Shown here one piece after another: positions 1 to 12,243 of a stretch of DNA of 64,000 nt; the stretch's first letter is position 1; each line of letters starts with the position of its first letter. The notes under the pieces are model-generated. The model did not search any database. It saw only the letters and a list, made by a program, of their open reading frames with translations, and had not been told where the DNA came from. Source of the stretch: Epiperipatus broadwayi. Lineage: Eukaryota > Onychophora > Udeonychophora > Euonychophora > Peripatidae. Location: contig JAQFVV010000018.1 of assembly GCA_028023455.1 (NCBI GenBank), positions 8,846,679 through 8,910,678 of the forward strand, read 5' to 3'. A program made the translations under genes and the position numbers.

Positions 1-1440
1 AATAAACCTATTTATTAATTATTTTTTTAAAAATCTAGTTTCTGATTTTTTTTTTTTTTTTTCTGTATGGTATTGTCTTGGGTTCACAATATTATTTTCA
101 TTGACTTAATGATATTCAAAATATTCCAATATTCACAGAAATAAAAATAAAGTCATGCATATAATTGTGATTTCTAAGTGAAATCAAGGCAACAGATAGT
201 TAAACATTTTCAGATATAAATAATAATATTTTACATTAAGATATATTTCAAATATGTTTATCTTCTAAGAAAGAAGATTGCACAATATGGAAATGAAGAT
301 TTCTTGACATTTCATGAGATTATCTATACTATTTCTGACTGCACACAATTAAGTTAATAGATATTGAATAACATTTTATTTCAAGGTCCAATTACATTTA
401 ATTACTTATGAAGGTTATCTGTGGGAGAGTGGAAAGACATAAAAAGCATCCTTGTCTTTCTACAATCTTGAGTGATATCCTGGATAAAAAGGCTACATTT
501 TAAATATTTTAATTAGGCAATTAGATATTAGAATAAATATCCTTTTATGCAATTTTAATGGGTATTGTTATTTAATAGTAGGAAGCAGTCACTACAAAAA
601 AACTGTTTGCCTCCTATAGTTGGCCAGGATGTCATTCACTCATTCATTTATCCATTTATTTATTTAATAGACAACATTACATAATAATACAATTTACAAC
701 AGTCGCAGTAGAACCCCTGCAATTAATTATTCTTATTTCCACAGTTATTTTTCCAATTCTTTAAGACCTAATATCAAATATTGGTATTATAAGATAAGTA
801 TTCCTTATTTATTCCCTGTGCTATAAGAAAAGTACATTTTATGATAGTTTTACATAAATCAAATATTTCAGGTGATGCTATTCAGAATTGATAAGAATAT
901 TACTATATCCTTGAAATATTAGAAAAGAAGATTTATTAGAAAATACTTCTTTAAGTACTGATTTATTTTACTCAGAGAATATAATTTAATGGAAGGTTGA
1001 GTCTGATAAATATTTTGCAAGAGTAGAAATTTTCGTCTCTATCATTTATTTCAAATCATTTATTAAGCTATGGTTATTTGCAGTATTGTTTGATTTTTCC
1101 TTCGTCTTATTAAAAGTCTCTGGAGTATCATCTTAAAATTAATGTAACCCCACTGAGTATAGCTCATGTTCCAGGAAAAGAGGTTCTAGAATAATAGTAA
1201 TCTCATTATATAATATTCCCATCGCCTGAAAAGATAAGAAGAGGTTTATTTAGGTTGCAATATATATTAACTTACTGCAGAAATATTTAATGACTTATAT
1301 ATATTATGTGTGTGATAGTGATTTAAAGTAAAATTATATGTATTAAGTGAAATTCATTTACAATATATGCACATGTATTATTATATACACATACTAAATA
1401 TATAAATAAGGGATACACATCTTTAACTTAAAGCAGAACT
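1..1440. other. AT-rich DNA without recognisable gene
   Basis: Both strands are dense in stops and I see no conserved motif, long repeat or tRNA-like box. Homopolymer T runs and short AT stretches are the only structure. Confidence 0.6.
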
Positions 1441-1447
1441 ATTTAGT

Positions 1448-1450
<3 letters not shown>

Positions 1451-1533
<83 letters not shown>
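1451..1533. repeat. AT dinucleotide microsatellite, left of palindromic element
   Basis: An almost pure AT run with one short interruption. With the AT run at 1961-2037 it brackets the palindromic element at 1588-1960. The element either inserted into an AT tract or seeded expansions at both ends. Confidence 0.9.
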
Positions 1534-1538
<5 letters not shown>

Positions 1539-1587
1539 TAAAATAAGTTATAATTTTTGTAACTTGTTTTTAAGCTTGCATTTAAAT

Positions 1588-1957
1588 GATCACTAGATGG
1601 AGTTTTACCAGTAGCTCAAATAAGCTTTATTTTTATAAGTGCCAACAGAAAAAGAATTCAAAATCTCTATCATTAACCCTACCTCTAGACCAACTGTTTT
1701 CGAGATTATGGCTCACCTCAATGAAGGGGACACCAGAGAAAGAATTCAAAATTTCTATTGTTAACCCTACCTCCAGACCAATTTGTTTTGAACTTATGGC
1801 TCATCTCAATGAAGGGGTGGCCCCTTCACTGAGGTGATCCATAAGCTTGAAACCAATTGGTCTGGAGGTAGGGTTAACAATAGAGATTTTGAATTCTTTC
1901 TCTGTTGGCACCATAAAAATAGGACTTGTTTGAGCTATTGATAAGTTCCATCTAGTG

Positions 1958-1960
<3 letters not shown>
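1588..1960. mobile_element. Palindromic non-autonomous element with hammerhead-like cores
   Basis: The ends are inverted repeats that begin GATCACTAGATGGA and end TCCATCTAGTGATC. The left arm holds two tandem copies of an about 88-bp unit (near 1651-1738 and 1739-1825) on the minus strand. The right arm holds one copy on the plus strand. Each unit carries a GAAA-type box next to a short hairpin and a pairing flank, like a hammerhead ribozyme. The terminal sequence resembles that of the element at 12244-12543 (both GATCAC, then ATGGAG, then TACCA), so the two probably belong to one superfamily. The open frame over this element is a by-product of the repeat, not a gene. What moved it is unknown; a Penelope-like reverse transcriptase is the inference from the shared hammerhead layout. 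Confidence 0.75.
1823..1868 (+). ncRNA. Hammerhead-like ribozyme, non-canonical core
   Basis: Helix I pairs CCTTCA (1823-1828) with TGGAGG (1863-1868) over six pairs, one a wobble. Then come CTGAGGT, a stem II that reads GAGC/GCTC in the family consensus, GAAA, and helix III CCA/TGG ending in the cleavage triplet GTC. The canonical CUGANGA has A at position 9. This copy and the two left-arm copies all have T there, so activity is doubtful although the architecture is intact. Confidence 0.5.

Positions 1961-2037
<77 letters not shown>
1961..2037. repeat. AT dinucleotide microsatellite, right of palindromic element
   Basis: Uninterrupted AT repeat directly abutting the right end of the palindromic element. 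Confidence 0.9.
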
Positions 2038-2038
<1 letters not shown>

Positions 2039-5000
2039 ACTATAAGTGTCCAATTAATTTAAAGTACAATATACTTTCACATTTTTGTTTACTGTGCCAA
2101 TACTAAAAACTTAAAAATAATAGAGACAAAAATGAGAAAAAAATACATATACATATAAGAAATATAAAATAAATAATTGCATTTATTTTAAATATTTTAA
2201 AAATTATGATTCATCATTAAATGAATGGTTTTTTTCTAATTAGTGTCAGATCATTAATAAAGAATGTTTAGTTTTATATTTCATATTTCTCCATGAATAA
2301 ATGTCATATATATATAGTAAGCTAGACATCTTATAAATTTGCTGAGTTAGTAAAAGTGAAGTTTTTAGTTCATTGAGGTAGATATATTAAAATTAATCGA
2401 TTGTTAATATTTCCCCTTTATGAATAGGTTATATACATATTGTGGAATAGAGGGTATTAAATAAATTGTAATAGGACAATTAAAATTTAGTAAAATTTAC
2501 TACATAAATTACTTAAGGAAATTTTAATTTTATTCTAAATAACTCTGAATTAATCTAATAAATAAAACTCTAATATGCCTATTAAAATAGCGTGATTAAA
2601 CTGTGTATTTTCTAGCCTATTACTCAATTTATTTTATGCAATTGCTTAAATCGTAATTTGTATTTCATTAGATAAAAAAAATATTGTTGTTGAGTAAAAT
2701 GATATTTTTACACATATTTTAAAAAATCAATTGCACTGTAATAATCTAACCATTTTGGCATTCTTATCAATATTTATTTCAAAACTAATAGTCATCTTGC
2801 CTCTCTTGCATTATTATCTCCATCCTTTAATTTTATTTTATTTTTTACTTTTATACATTTCCGAAATTACTTGTGTTTTTCTGCTTTATTTTTTTTTTAT
2901 TATCTTAATTCTTTGGACATCCTAATTTCTTTTTGGCTATCTCTTTTTCCCCTCCATACGTATAGCACTCATATAATATCTAAATACTCGTCTCTTTTTT
3001 TTTGATATCTAATTTATATTCCCTGAACTTTCACTATTAAATGTATCTGGTCTGTTTCATTTCAGCCTCTTTCTAATATAGATACTTTGGTTTTATCCCA
3101 ATTATTTTTTTAACGTTTTTCTCTCCACTGCTTAGCCATCATACAAAAAAATCATTTTTTTTTTATGGATATAGATTCAATAGCAATTGATAATCTAAAT
3201 ATCTCCAATTTCAACTATAATAATTCATTATTTAATTTCAATGATAGAGTTCAAACTTAAAAACCAAAAATCTATTAACTAACAACAATTCGATTATTTT
3301 AGCCATTATTTTAAAAGTTTTAATTCTATCATCTTCACATATTTATTCCTAATTTTATATCTATTTTCTTTTAAGCATTGATCTTTCTATCTAGTTTTTT
3401 ATCTACTTACATTAAGATTGCAATCTATTTTAAATATTTTTAAAACATTGCCAAATCTTAATATATATAAAACATTGCCAAATCTTAGTATTACCTTGTT
3501 TTTTAATCTCTTTTATAAGTGCATACAATATATTTATTTCTCCCTCAGGCCTCCCCCTCTTCTCCATTTCCTACTTTTCCTTTTTTTTGTTTTTAGCTGT
3601 CTTGTTTATTTTCTCCCAATTATTATATTTAATAATAGTATTTTTTCATTTTTGAGATGACTCTCATCTCTATGAATTTTAATTTCTCATTAGACTATAT
3701 ATGTTCGGTACTTTACTGTTTATTTAACCAACTTCTCTTTTACATATTCTAAAAATCTACATTAATAAAAAAAAAATGTATTTTTCTATTTATTTTTTAG
3801 ATCACTGTTTTCATTTTTCATTCTCTTATGTGTATATATATTTTACTCTTTTTTTTTCTTATTCGTAATCTAATATCAAACAGTTTTTACTATAAAATAT
3901 ATATCTAAAATCCTACTTTCTAATATTCTGTCACTTCTATCACTCAAATGTAACCATACTCTCTAGCAACAACAATGTCATATAGTAATCATCTTAACTT
4001 TAACTTTATTTTCAGAAAATATAAAATATGCACTTATATCAAATCATCTCATCTGGGATATTAAATATAACGAGCTATTTATTCATTCTGTTCACTTAAT
4101 ATCTTACGTGCATATTCATATGTTTCTGTTAATTTGTCTTCATATCATTTAAGCCCATTCATGCTATCATGTTTTTTTTTCAAAACACTTTCTTAATCTC
4201 TAACACTCGTTAACTGTTTTTGTGTTCCTTATAAAACATATATGTTTTTCACCAATTCTTTTTCTTAAAATATTTAATTATATCATTTAACTTTGTTCTT
4301 TTTTTACTTATTCAATTATATATAACTTTTCTTTCAGAGTAATCTCTTCTTTGTTTTTATAACTACTCTTTTATCACTGCTCTAAACTTTTTAGTAGCCG
4401 CCCATACCTAACTCACTACTAAAAATAGTTTCATCCTTTTATTGACAATATTCATATATTTCAAATAAAAAAAAATTTTATGCAATTGCTTTTCTCATTC
4501 GTTCTCCCACATTCATTTAGCTACAATATTTTTTATTCATAATTTGTAAAGTAAAGTTTTTGTTTTATATAATATACCGTTTTGCATTTAATAATTTTTA
4601 TTATTTTTTGATAATCTAAATTTGTGAGAAATACTTTTTGTTGGGAAAGACATTGAATTTTAGGAGAAGCAAAAACAATGTGTTTTAAATCAATAAAAAA
4701 AAAGACATCGTAAAATAGATATTTACAATAATATAAAATCTTGAGCTATTCCATTCTTAGAATATGTAAAAATTAAAAGTTTTTTTCAGCAAAAGAACAA
4801 TAACTGTGCAGTAATATGCTATAAAATGGCTTCTTCTTGAACCAAATCAGAAGTTTCAGTGCATAGATTATATGTCCAAAAACCTTACTAATCCAGAATA
4901 AACATTCCCTTCTTCTAAAATCTTTACATAACATAATAAACTTTTCTAATTCTTACTTCTTATTATCCAATTATTTTTTCAATTCTTGTTTAATTAATTA

Positions 5001-5041
5001 ACCCTTATCTCATATTAATAAAAGTAATTTTAATAATTTCA
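2038..5041. other. Gene-poor stretch, pyrimidine-rich on plus strand
   Basis: No gene is recognised. From about 2720 to 4560 the plus strand is strikingly rich in T and C, so the minus strand is A-rich like the retroelement copies elsewhere in the window. I could not place any reverse transcriptase motif in it. A near-perfect tandem repeat of a 20-odd-bp unit lies near 3440-3490. The hydrophobic open frames here follow from T-richness. Confidence 0.5.
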
Positions 5042-5560
5042 CTATCCTGTCCTTATATTCCCAATTTTGTTATAAAAGCCTAAATAACATATCAGAAAAT
5101 CTTTACTTTTTTTAATTCCTTTTACTTTTAATTCTTTTCTACTCTCTATACAATTTATCCTGGTATTTTCTGAATATTCTGCATTCCAAAAATAATTGTT
5201 CAATGCCCTGCCACCCATCACTTTTATATAAACTACATCTACAATCCACATTCTTTTTCCACTTTTGTATTCTTTCATTAGTATATCTTTTGAAACAATA
5301 ACCAAAAACTCCTGTTAGTGTTACCAAGCATCTTTTCATATTTTGTATACTTTTTATTCTTTTATGATTTCAGACTTTTTATTTTATTTTATAATTCTAT
5401 TGCTTTTTTGTAACCAACTTATCTATCACTTTTTCCATCTCTCATATTATACAATCTCCACACATTACTCATTTCTCTACACATTTACCTCATTTCTTAC
5501 ATAAATATATAGAAATAAATTGTCTATCAATTAACTTTGCATATTAGAAAATATTTCTTC
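5042..5560 (-). pseudogene. LINE C-terminal remnant (post-RT cysteine region)
   Basis: Read on the minus strand in two overlapping frames. One frame gives a stretch with a Cys-x-Cys pair followed by GIEQLFLECRIFRKYQDKL. That resembles the C-terminal cysteine/histidine knuckle after the reverse transcriptase domain of many LINEs, where a Cys pair is followed by a 'eHlFleC' motif. The usual His is Gln here. Upstream sequence (5340-5520, minus) is lysine/arginine-rich with in-frame stops. The shift between the two frames and the absence of any RT core indicate an inactive 5'-truncated copy. The clade cannot be decided. It is similar in kind to the remnant at 55.3-57.8 kb. Confidence 0.4.
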
Positions 5561-8109
5561 TCCGTTATGTTTGTTTGTTGTCTCTATCAAATTTGACAAC
5601 TCAGACAAGTCTAAAAAATTGCTCCTTTTAAAATTATTGAGATCTTATTTAGAAGGCTGTGCTGTATAGAAGAATCTCATCCACCAGTCCTGATTACAAC
5701 TTGAAACTTGAATCTGGACCAAGCAAAGTTATTTTCAAGTGACTTAGGATTTTTTCAAGTAGATAATTTATACCCCATCTAACTAATCATTTCCATTGGT
5801 TAGTAAATGGTTATCTATGTTTCCTCAGCTGACAAATCCTTATAATCTGGCAATTGGAAAATCCTGTAAGTACTGGCTTTTTGTCATAGTTTTTCTATGA
5901 GAACTTATTAGAGAGGCATACAACTTACAATTGGCTATTTATTTAAAAAGCTATGTGCTGACATCACGCTTAATAAGAATTAATATTTACAACTTTAAAT
6001 TGATTCAAAATATTTCTAAATTTAATATCTGAATATTGACTCATTGTAAATCGAAAGATTTCATGAATTTTAATGTTTAACAGAAATAGTGGACTTAATC
6101 AGTGAATAATTTATTAGCTTCATGCTCCCAAATCAAAATACTTTAGATTTGCCTATATAATTAAGAAAATAGGTTGAGAAATAAGAGGGTTCCTCTTATC
6201 TTTATAAAGTTGAATCTTGCATTATTTGTAGAGATCTCTCTTGTTAAAATTAAGCACTCAAAGTGCATGTACTAAGGTTTTAGCCTTATATAAGTATTAA
6301 TAAAGGTAATTAAATTTAAATTTTAAAAAAAACTTAAATAAAAAATTATAAAAAAGAAAAAAATGCACAAAAATGAAACATTAAAATAAAATAATAAAAT
6401 TCACATAATGTATTAAATCATTCTTCAAGTTTTTGTTTCAACAATTAGCTTGGCAGCTTTTCTATAATTTATCATTTTAGATACAGTCTTGTTTATGGAA
6501 ATTATTGCTAGATCATTTAATTGATGTTAGAACTGTTGTTCAATCAATATTTTTTCTAAAATTTTCAGTTCTAAAAAAAGCTGTATCCATCTGCCAAATA
6601 ATAGATATGCTAGCTTGAGTCACAACAATTTTTGGAAATGTAAATTATTTTCACATGTAGCACTAAATTTTTATTACAATAATCTAGATTTAAATATTTA
6701 CTTCTCTTGAGTACTCTCATGTGCAGATTTTTGCATTCAGTTAGGCAGAGGGTAAAAGAAAATACTCAAGCCTGCTTTTTTATCAACTTATAAAAAATGT
6801 AATAAGTGATTAAAGATAGTAAGGAAAAAAGGAAAACAGATAATTCTATTTGTATCAAAATCAGCATATAGGAACCAACTTCTTGTCCTACATATAGCAA
6901 AAAGTACTCTTAGTTAGGCGTTGTTTATTTGTTTTCACAGAAACTTTATATCTAAAGCCCATTCAACTATCATCAGTAGTCTAAACACAACAACTAATAA
7001 TATATAAATAACATATTAAAAAAAATTGTAGCCAAGTTGAGTATTTTATTTTGTCATTCTTCAAGTGGGCTATTTAAAATATATTCTGTTGAGTTAAAAT
7101 ACATTATATTGACAGTTAATAACACAATAACTGACTTGTCACCAGTCACATTTCATTTCTAACTTCAGAAGCAGAAAAGAATAGCAACATATTCTTTTTT
7201 TCCAGTTTTAATCATTAAACAAAATTTCATATTATGCATTATTATTTTGACTACTTGCTTATGACTATTTACTATTTTTTTCTCAACTCATCTTTTATAA
7301 TTTTGTAAAAATATCTTTTTATTACTTAGTTATTATCATTATTTTAATTAACCTAACTATGCTGTGTTTTTTACTGCCTATCAAAATTTTATTCTTCTTA
7401 ACAAATAATTGTTTAATATTTAGTATATTTTCTCATTGTTATTTCTAAAATATTTTAGATTTTTTTATTATGAAGTTGAATTAGTAACGTTCTTATATCA
7501 ATAAATCTATTCTCACTTTACAATTTATTAATAGCTTGTATTTAAATGGTTAAATGTTTAATACTTAGACTATTTTTTCACTGTCTTTTCTAAAATCATA
7601 ATAGAAAATCGTTTTTTAATTATTGTTTTATCTTAATTAAACTATTTTTTGCCAAGTCTAAAACACATTTCATTTTTAAATCATGAATGTACATATCACA
7701 TCAAGCAAGTAACAAATTCTATTGATTGTCCACCACCACCACCACTGCCTCTCTTACAGCTACACACATACACATATTTTACCAATTTCTTTTGTTAGAT
7801 TAATTTTATGAATATATTGTAAACTTTAAATTGACTCTTGAAATCATTAAAATGCATTAAACTAATATTATATTGAAGTCTATTATAAAGAAGCTTTCTT
7901 GAGTTTATAATTAATAGAGTCAACACTTTTTTCTCATTAAATTAATATTTATTAAACAAATTCAAAGATATATAATGAAAACTGAAATGGCAGACATTTT
8001 AGTCACATAAAAGTTAGTTCACAATTTAGTTTATTAACTTTATCTTTAGCACTAAAAATATAGTACAGATTTTGATTAAAAGCCTTGACTTAGACCTGGA
8101 TGAGTATAC
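5561..8109. other. No recognised gene or repeat
   Basis: AT-rich sequence with stops in all frames. A CTGATGA occurs on the minus strand near 6974, but nothing after it pairs as a hammerhead. A short CCA-type trinucleotide run lies near 7730-7745. Confidence 0.5.
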
Positions 8110-8960
8110 TGTAATAATTTTAAACATGAGTAAAAAAAATCTGAATTTGAAACCTAATAAAATAGACATTAAAAAAAACCAGTAAAAATAGAGGATACTT
8201 AAATAATAAAACTATATTATATTTAATTTGTTTATCTTTTTATCTCTAGTAATAAAAATGTTGTATATATTATATTTTTCTGTTTGTCTGAAGATTTATA
8301 ATGATGGCATTTAAATAATAATTATATGTTGGACTATTTCTATTATCTAATACCAAATGTTAAATGTCCTTAGAAAAATTCAAACTTTATTTAATATTTT
8401 TTAATTGCATTTAACTGTTAGTAATAATTTATAGGTTAATATATAACAATGTTTCAAATGGTATTCTTTTTCTTTCTTATTCTAGTGTTTCTGGCCTGGA
8501 AAATAACAGTGCTAGCATGGGAATCGAATCTGGATCTTTAGATTCATGAATATTAAATTTAAAATAATACTCTAGCCAGCTAGGCTATTCTTCCATAGAT
8601 GAAAGTCAGTAGAAATTGCATATATTTATTTGTGATAGTCCTGCTGATTTCTCCACTTTTTGTTAAGATCAAGGTTAATTAATGGTTTCCAGACATTATG
8701 AATATCATACTAAGTTGTCTTGTAAAGTATTTACCATGATCATATGAACAACCTCATCAAATTTTTTTTTTTGTACTTTTTTTTCTCTATCCAAAATTTT
8801 TATATTTTCCCAACGGAGTACATCACTATGGAACAGAGCAAAAGAAATTTATTCAGGAACCAACTATTTTTTTTTTTTAAAAAAAAAAAGATCTACATAA
8901 AACAAACTCTCATGAAGAATGGTTATCCATCAGCTATCATTAAAAGAAACTTATAGTTAA
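8110..8960. mobile_element. PLE-B copy 1: inverted terminal part joined to coding part
   Basis: Two pieces of the family best preserved at 45120-46890 are joined here in opposite orientation. From about 8110 to 8815 the minus strand carries the 3' region, including a tRNA-like stretch near 8515-8600 and a decayed hammerhead area near 8460-8500. From about 8825 the plus strand carries the coding part and reads SLWNRAKEI, then KIYIKQTLMKNGYPSAIIK, then a stop. A T-run followed by an A-run is inserted inside the coding part. An inverted partial copy upstream of the coding part is a known habit of Penelope-like elements. The copy is inactive. Confidence 0.65.
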
Positions 8961-9256
8961 CAAAAACAAACAGATATATATATATTGGCTGAAGAGTGTC
9001 AAAGCACTAAAAGAATTTCTGCAAAAAATGAAATTACGTGCATGAAGGAAGGCAATGGTCATCGTTTCATGCTGATAAATAACAGTAAGTTTGAAAAAAA
9101 AAAATAATGACGCAAATTGCTGCTTTAAAATGTAATAGTCTTAACAGTTACAACTTTAAAACTAAAAAAGATAAATGTATAACTTGCATATTTAAAAAAT
9201 ATACAAATAAAGTATATCTACAATACTTGCAAACGTACCGTACTTAGCAATTTATT

Positions 9257-10790
9257 GCCTAGATCAGTGATTGCGAACCTTTTTACTTATACGTGCCAAA
9301 AATTTCCAAAAAAATATTTATTGAATGATTGGCGTCCCATACAGTTATCAAATCAAAATATAAACAACTCAATTATTGCAGTTTTTAAAAGTTTATAAAA
9401 CAAAATAATAATAATTAAGCAAATTTTCTAAATAACCTAAATATAAATGAAAGATATTTATTTAAAAGAGTACAAGTTGAATAAAATATAACAGTAAAAT
9501 ATTAATAGTAATTAAAACAAAATTTTAGAAATAAACATATAAAACCAACATAAATAGATGTTATTTAATGATATTTTTGCTGTTGTACATTGGATGCCAA
9601 ATGTTTTATATCTGGTTTATATTTTGTCATTTTTAATAATATACATGCTGAATTAGATTCATCTGTCATTCTATTTCTCGAACTGTCTTTAATTAAATTC
9701 ATTTCTGAAAACAATGATCCACATGCATGTGTAGATGAGAAAATCGATAATATAGCGGTCGCTAATTTTTTTACACAATTTCATATATCCTCCATCATGA
9801 AAAGTTTTTCCATGTTTGGCAATTACATTTGAAATATAAAAAAAAACGATTTTCGGTCAATTTCATTATACATGTTGATTGAATACAATATTTTTAAATT
9901 CTTGGGCAATATATTCTTTTTGTTCATCTTTTCTGTGATTGGTCTTATAATGTCATTTTACCATGATGTTCTCAATACAACTGCTTGGGAAAGTAAAACA
10001 CATACTGCCTAGGTGCCTTTGTTAATCATCCCATACTCATCAGTCCACCAATTTTGAAATTCTCTACTGCTTGATAATTTTTGTTTTTTTATTTTCATTA
10101 GTCATATTAATATAATGGTAAGAATTTTTTTTAAAAGTAAATTTAAATGAGCTTTAATAATTTTATAAATCAAAGATTTATTATATGTTAAAATAAATTA
10201 TTATCCTTACATTTCACTTTTACAGCAAACTTCAAACAAAAAAAAATGTAGTTTGATAGCAGTGATTATGCATTTCGTTTCTTTGTTGGCGATTTTGTTT
10301 TCGTTTAAAAAATGAAGTGTCAACACGTTTAGATCAAAAAAGATTAAGACAGAAAACCATTTTATTACTTTTACTTCAGATTTAAAAAAATTTACTTCAA
10401 AGAATCATAAAATATTTTACTGACTTTACTTTCTAGTTTTATTGGAATCATTTGACAGGTTTATAGAATATAATGCTATAGTATACTGGTCCAACTTTAT
10501 TTGTCTTAGAATATTGCCACTACATATGTATTTTTTTTTTTTTAATTTTGTAATTTATTGCTTAAATCAGAGTTCAATTGTAAACTGAATTCTAATATAA
10601 TATTTTATTTATTTATTTTATCTTTAGCTTACAGTAAATTTTTATTAGTACAGATTTTAGCAACAAAAAAAATATTGAATAATTTAAAGCATAGAAAATT
10701 ATGATATATAAACAGTTTGCATGATAGTAAAAAATTCGAACATACCATCTTTGGCATGTGTGCCATAGGTTTGCCATCACTGGACTAGAT
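9257..10790 (-). mobile_element. hAT DNA transposon, decayed, with 8-bp target duplication
   Basis: The left terminus at 9265 begins CAGTGATTGCGAACCT. The right terminus ending at 10782 is the inverted CAGTGATGGCAAACCT, so 14 of 16 positions match. Flanking 8-mers gcctagat (9257-9264) and gactagat (10783-10790) differ at one base, as expected of an old hAT target-site duplication. The interior encodes the C-terminal end of a transposase on the minus strand. The element is about 1.5 kb, shorter than autonomous hAT elements, so it is internally deleted or heavily decayed. Confidence 0.85.
9565..9783 (-). pseudogene. hAT transposase, C-terminal dimerisation region
   Basis: The minus strand has an open frame of about 70 codons ending at 9565. 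It includes CVKKLATAILSIFSSTHACG, then SLFSEMNLIKDSSRNRMTDE, then SACILLKMTKYKPDIKHLAS. The 'aCgslFSeMn.iK...R.rMtDE' pattern is the hallmark of the hAT C-terminal dimerisation domain as seen in domesticated relatives of the ZBED/SCAND3/GTF2IRD2 type. A stop or frameshift lies just upstream (about 9784). The DDE catalytic part could not be followed beyond it. The plus-strand frame over the same bases (9590-9832) is its shadow. Confidence 0.75.
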
Positions 10791-10861
10791 TATTTACAAA
10801 TATAAAAATGCATAATGAACACCCACTCTCTCAGCCTAATGATCAATTTTGGCAGAGCATA

Positions 10862-11640
10862 TTATTACAGAACTTCCAAATTTATCGAACAATTATTTAA
10901 AGAAGAATTGGGTTTTCGCAAACATACTATAAAATGGTCTTTTGTGCTATAATTTCTAATGATCATAGAATGTCCTTTGATGTGACAGAAACTTTATGGA
11001 TTAGTTAATCATAAAAAATCAATTATAAATTATTAATGAATTATTAAGAAATAGGAAATTTATCATAGAGTTCTTCAATTCGATAGACAAGAACATTGTG
11101 GCTACATACAAAGGGCAAGAATATGAAATGACAGAGTCTTGGCCAATGGGCTTATCCATTAATGGAATAATTTGAAGTCAAACTCTGGCTTTTAAAGAAA
11201 CAAATATAATTAACCCTATATTAAACACACAGGGAAATGCTATGATGTCTTTGTGCAGCGCAAAATACAATTAACCAAATTCTCAGAGATTTGAACACAA
11301 ATTCAGGTTTGAATAGTTGAGTTGGAAGATATTAATCTAATTCAATATCTGAATTAAAATTAAAGCAGACACCCAATGCACTCTATTACAAAATGGTTAG
11401 AAGCCTCCCCATATCAGAAGATACATAGATATAAAATCTAAAGTGCCATCATCTCATAAATTAGTAGGGCTTAAAAACTTTTTATATCAGAATTATTATC
11501 TATGTCAATATGAAGATGATAGAACTGAGATCATTCAACATTATATGATTGACTTGATAAAAGCAGTTTATTATAAAAGCACATACATAGATATGTAGAC
11601 CAATTCAGAACCAAAATTATTTATAAAACTGGTGATGGTA
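10862..11640 (+). pseudogene. LINE-type reverse transcriptase remnant
   Basis: Shifting between frames, the plus strand gives in order KEELGFRKH (near 10905), FDVTET followed by LVNHKKSIINY (about 10977-11034), LLRNRKFIIEFFNSIDKN, KGQEYEMTESWPMGLSINGII (a broken PQGS-box region), NTQGNAMM and finally KADTQCTLLQNG. This order matches the non-LTR reverse transcriptase fold: 'FRK..S', the first catalytic Asp with aFD, the PQGS box, then the 'kTq' motif after the second catalytic site. The second catalytic DD pair is lost and there are many stops. The clade is unresolved. A segment at 11460-11600 continues in one frame without obvious family motifs. The copy is dead. Confidence 0.6.
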
Positions 11641-11641
11641 A

Positions 11642-12006
11642 AAATAATAAAAGTGGGATTTCTCTGCCATATTTATTTCATATGACTAATAAAATAGTAC
11701 AATACATTTGATCAAATATAAAATAGATTCAGAACTCCCATAAATTTAAACAAGCTTATTAATAATACAAAAGACAAAATTTTAACACTGTACTGCCCCA
11801 ATATTATGGGGAAACTAAAAAAATCTTAGAACCAGAATGACTCAAGACTCATTAATGTATAAGAAATCCAAGATTAAGCCTGAATCATCTAGTTCATCCT
11901 TCTTTCTCAATCATGAGAGACAACACAGCCATAGCTGTGATCTGAGTGCTGTTAGAGTTGTATGTGAAGCGAGAAATGATCACAAATGCAAAATAAAAGA
12001 AGCATA
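11642..12006 (+). pseudogene. GIY-YIG-like endonuclease segment after the LINE RT
   Basis: A short frame gives SLPYLFHMTNKIVQYI. It is followed after a frameshift by YYGETKKIL, which resembles the 'YIGET' part of GIY-YIG nucleases. A clean frame (about 11836-12006) then contains FFLNHERQHSHSCDLSAVRV and EARNDHKCKIKEA. The spacing 'H..qH.HscDl..v.Vv.ea....kckIKEA' is typical of the back half of the GIY-YIG domain of Penelope-like elements. It follows the RT remnant in the same orientation, either as part of the same element or as the tail of a second one. Neither frame is functional. Confidence 0.5.
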
Positions 12007-12243
12007 AGTTTATTACACAATATGAATATGTAATAAATCAAAAAAGTAATAGTATTCAAAACAGCAAAGAATTAATGTTCGCAGCAGAATAACCATGAAT
12101 ATGATGTGAAAATGTCTAAAGTATACCCTGTACAATAATATTATTAAAAATTTTATATTCAAACTCTTTATAAATATCATTGTATATTAATATCTAGAAT
12201 GGCAAAGTATATAAATGTAATTACTATAGTGTATATATATATA

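Noticed and set aside
3418-3660. 80-codon hydrophobic plus-strand frame
   Set aside because: T-rich sequence gives Leu/Phe/Ile by composition; no signal peptide logic or conserved motif.
6965-6985. CTGATGA on the minus strand
   Set aside because: No hairpin followed by GAAA at a suitable distance.
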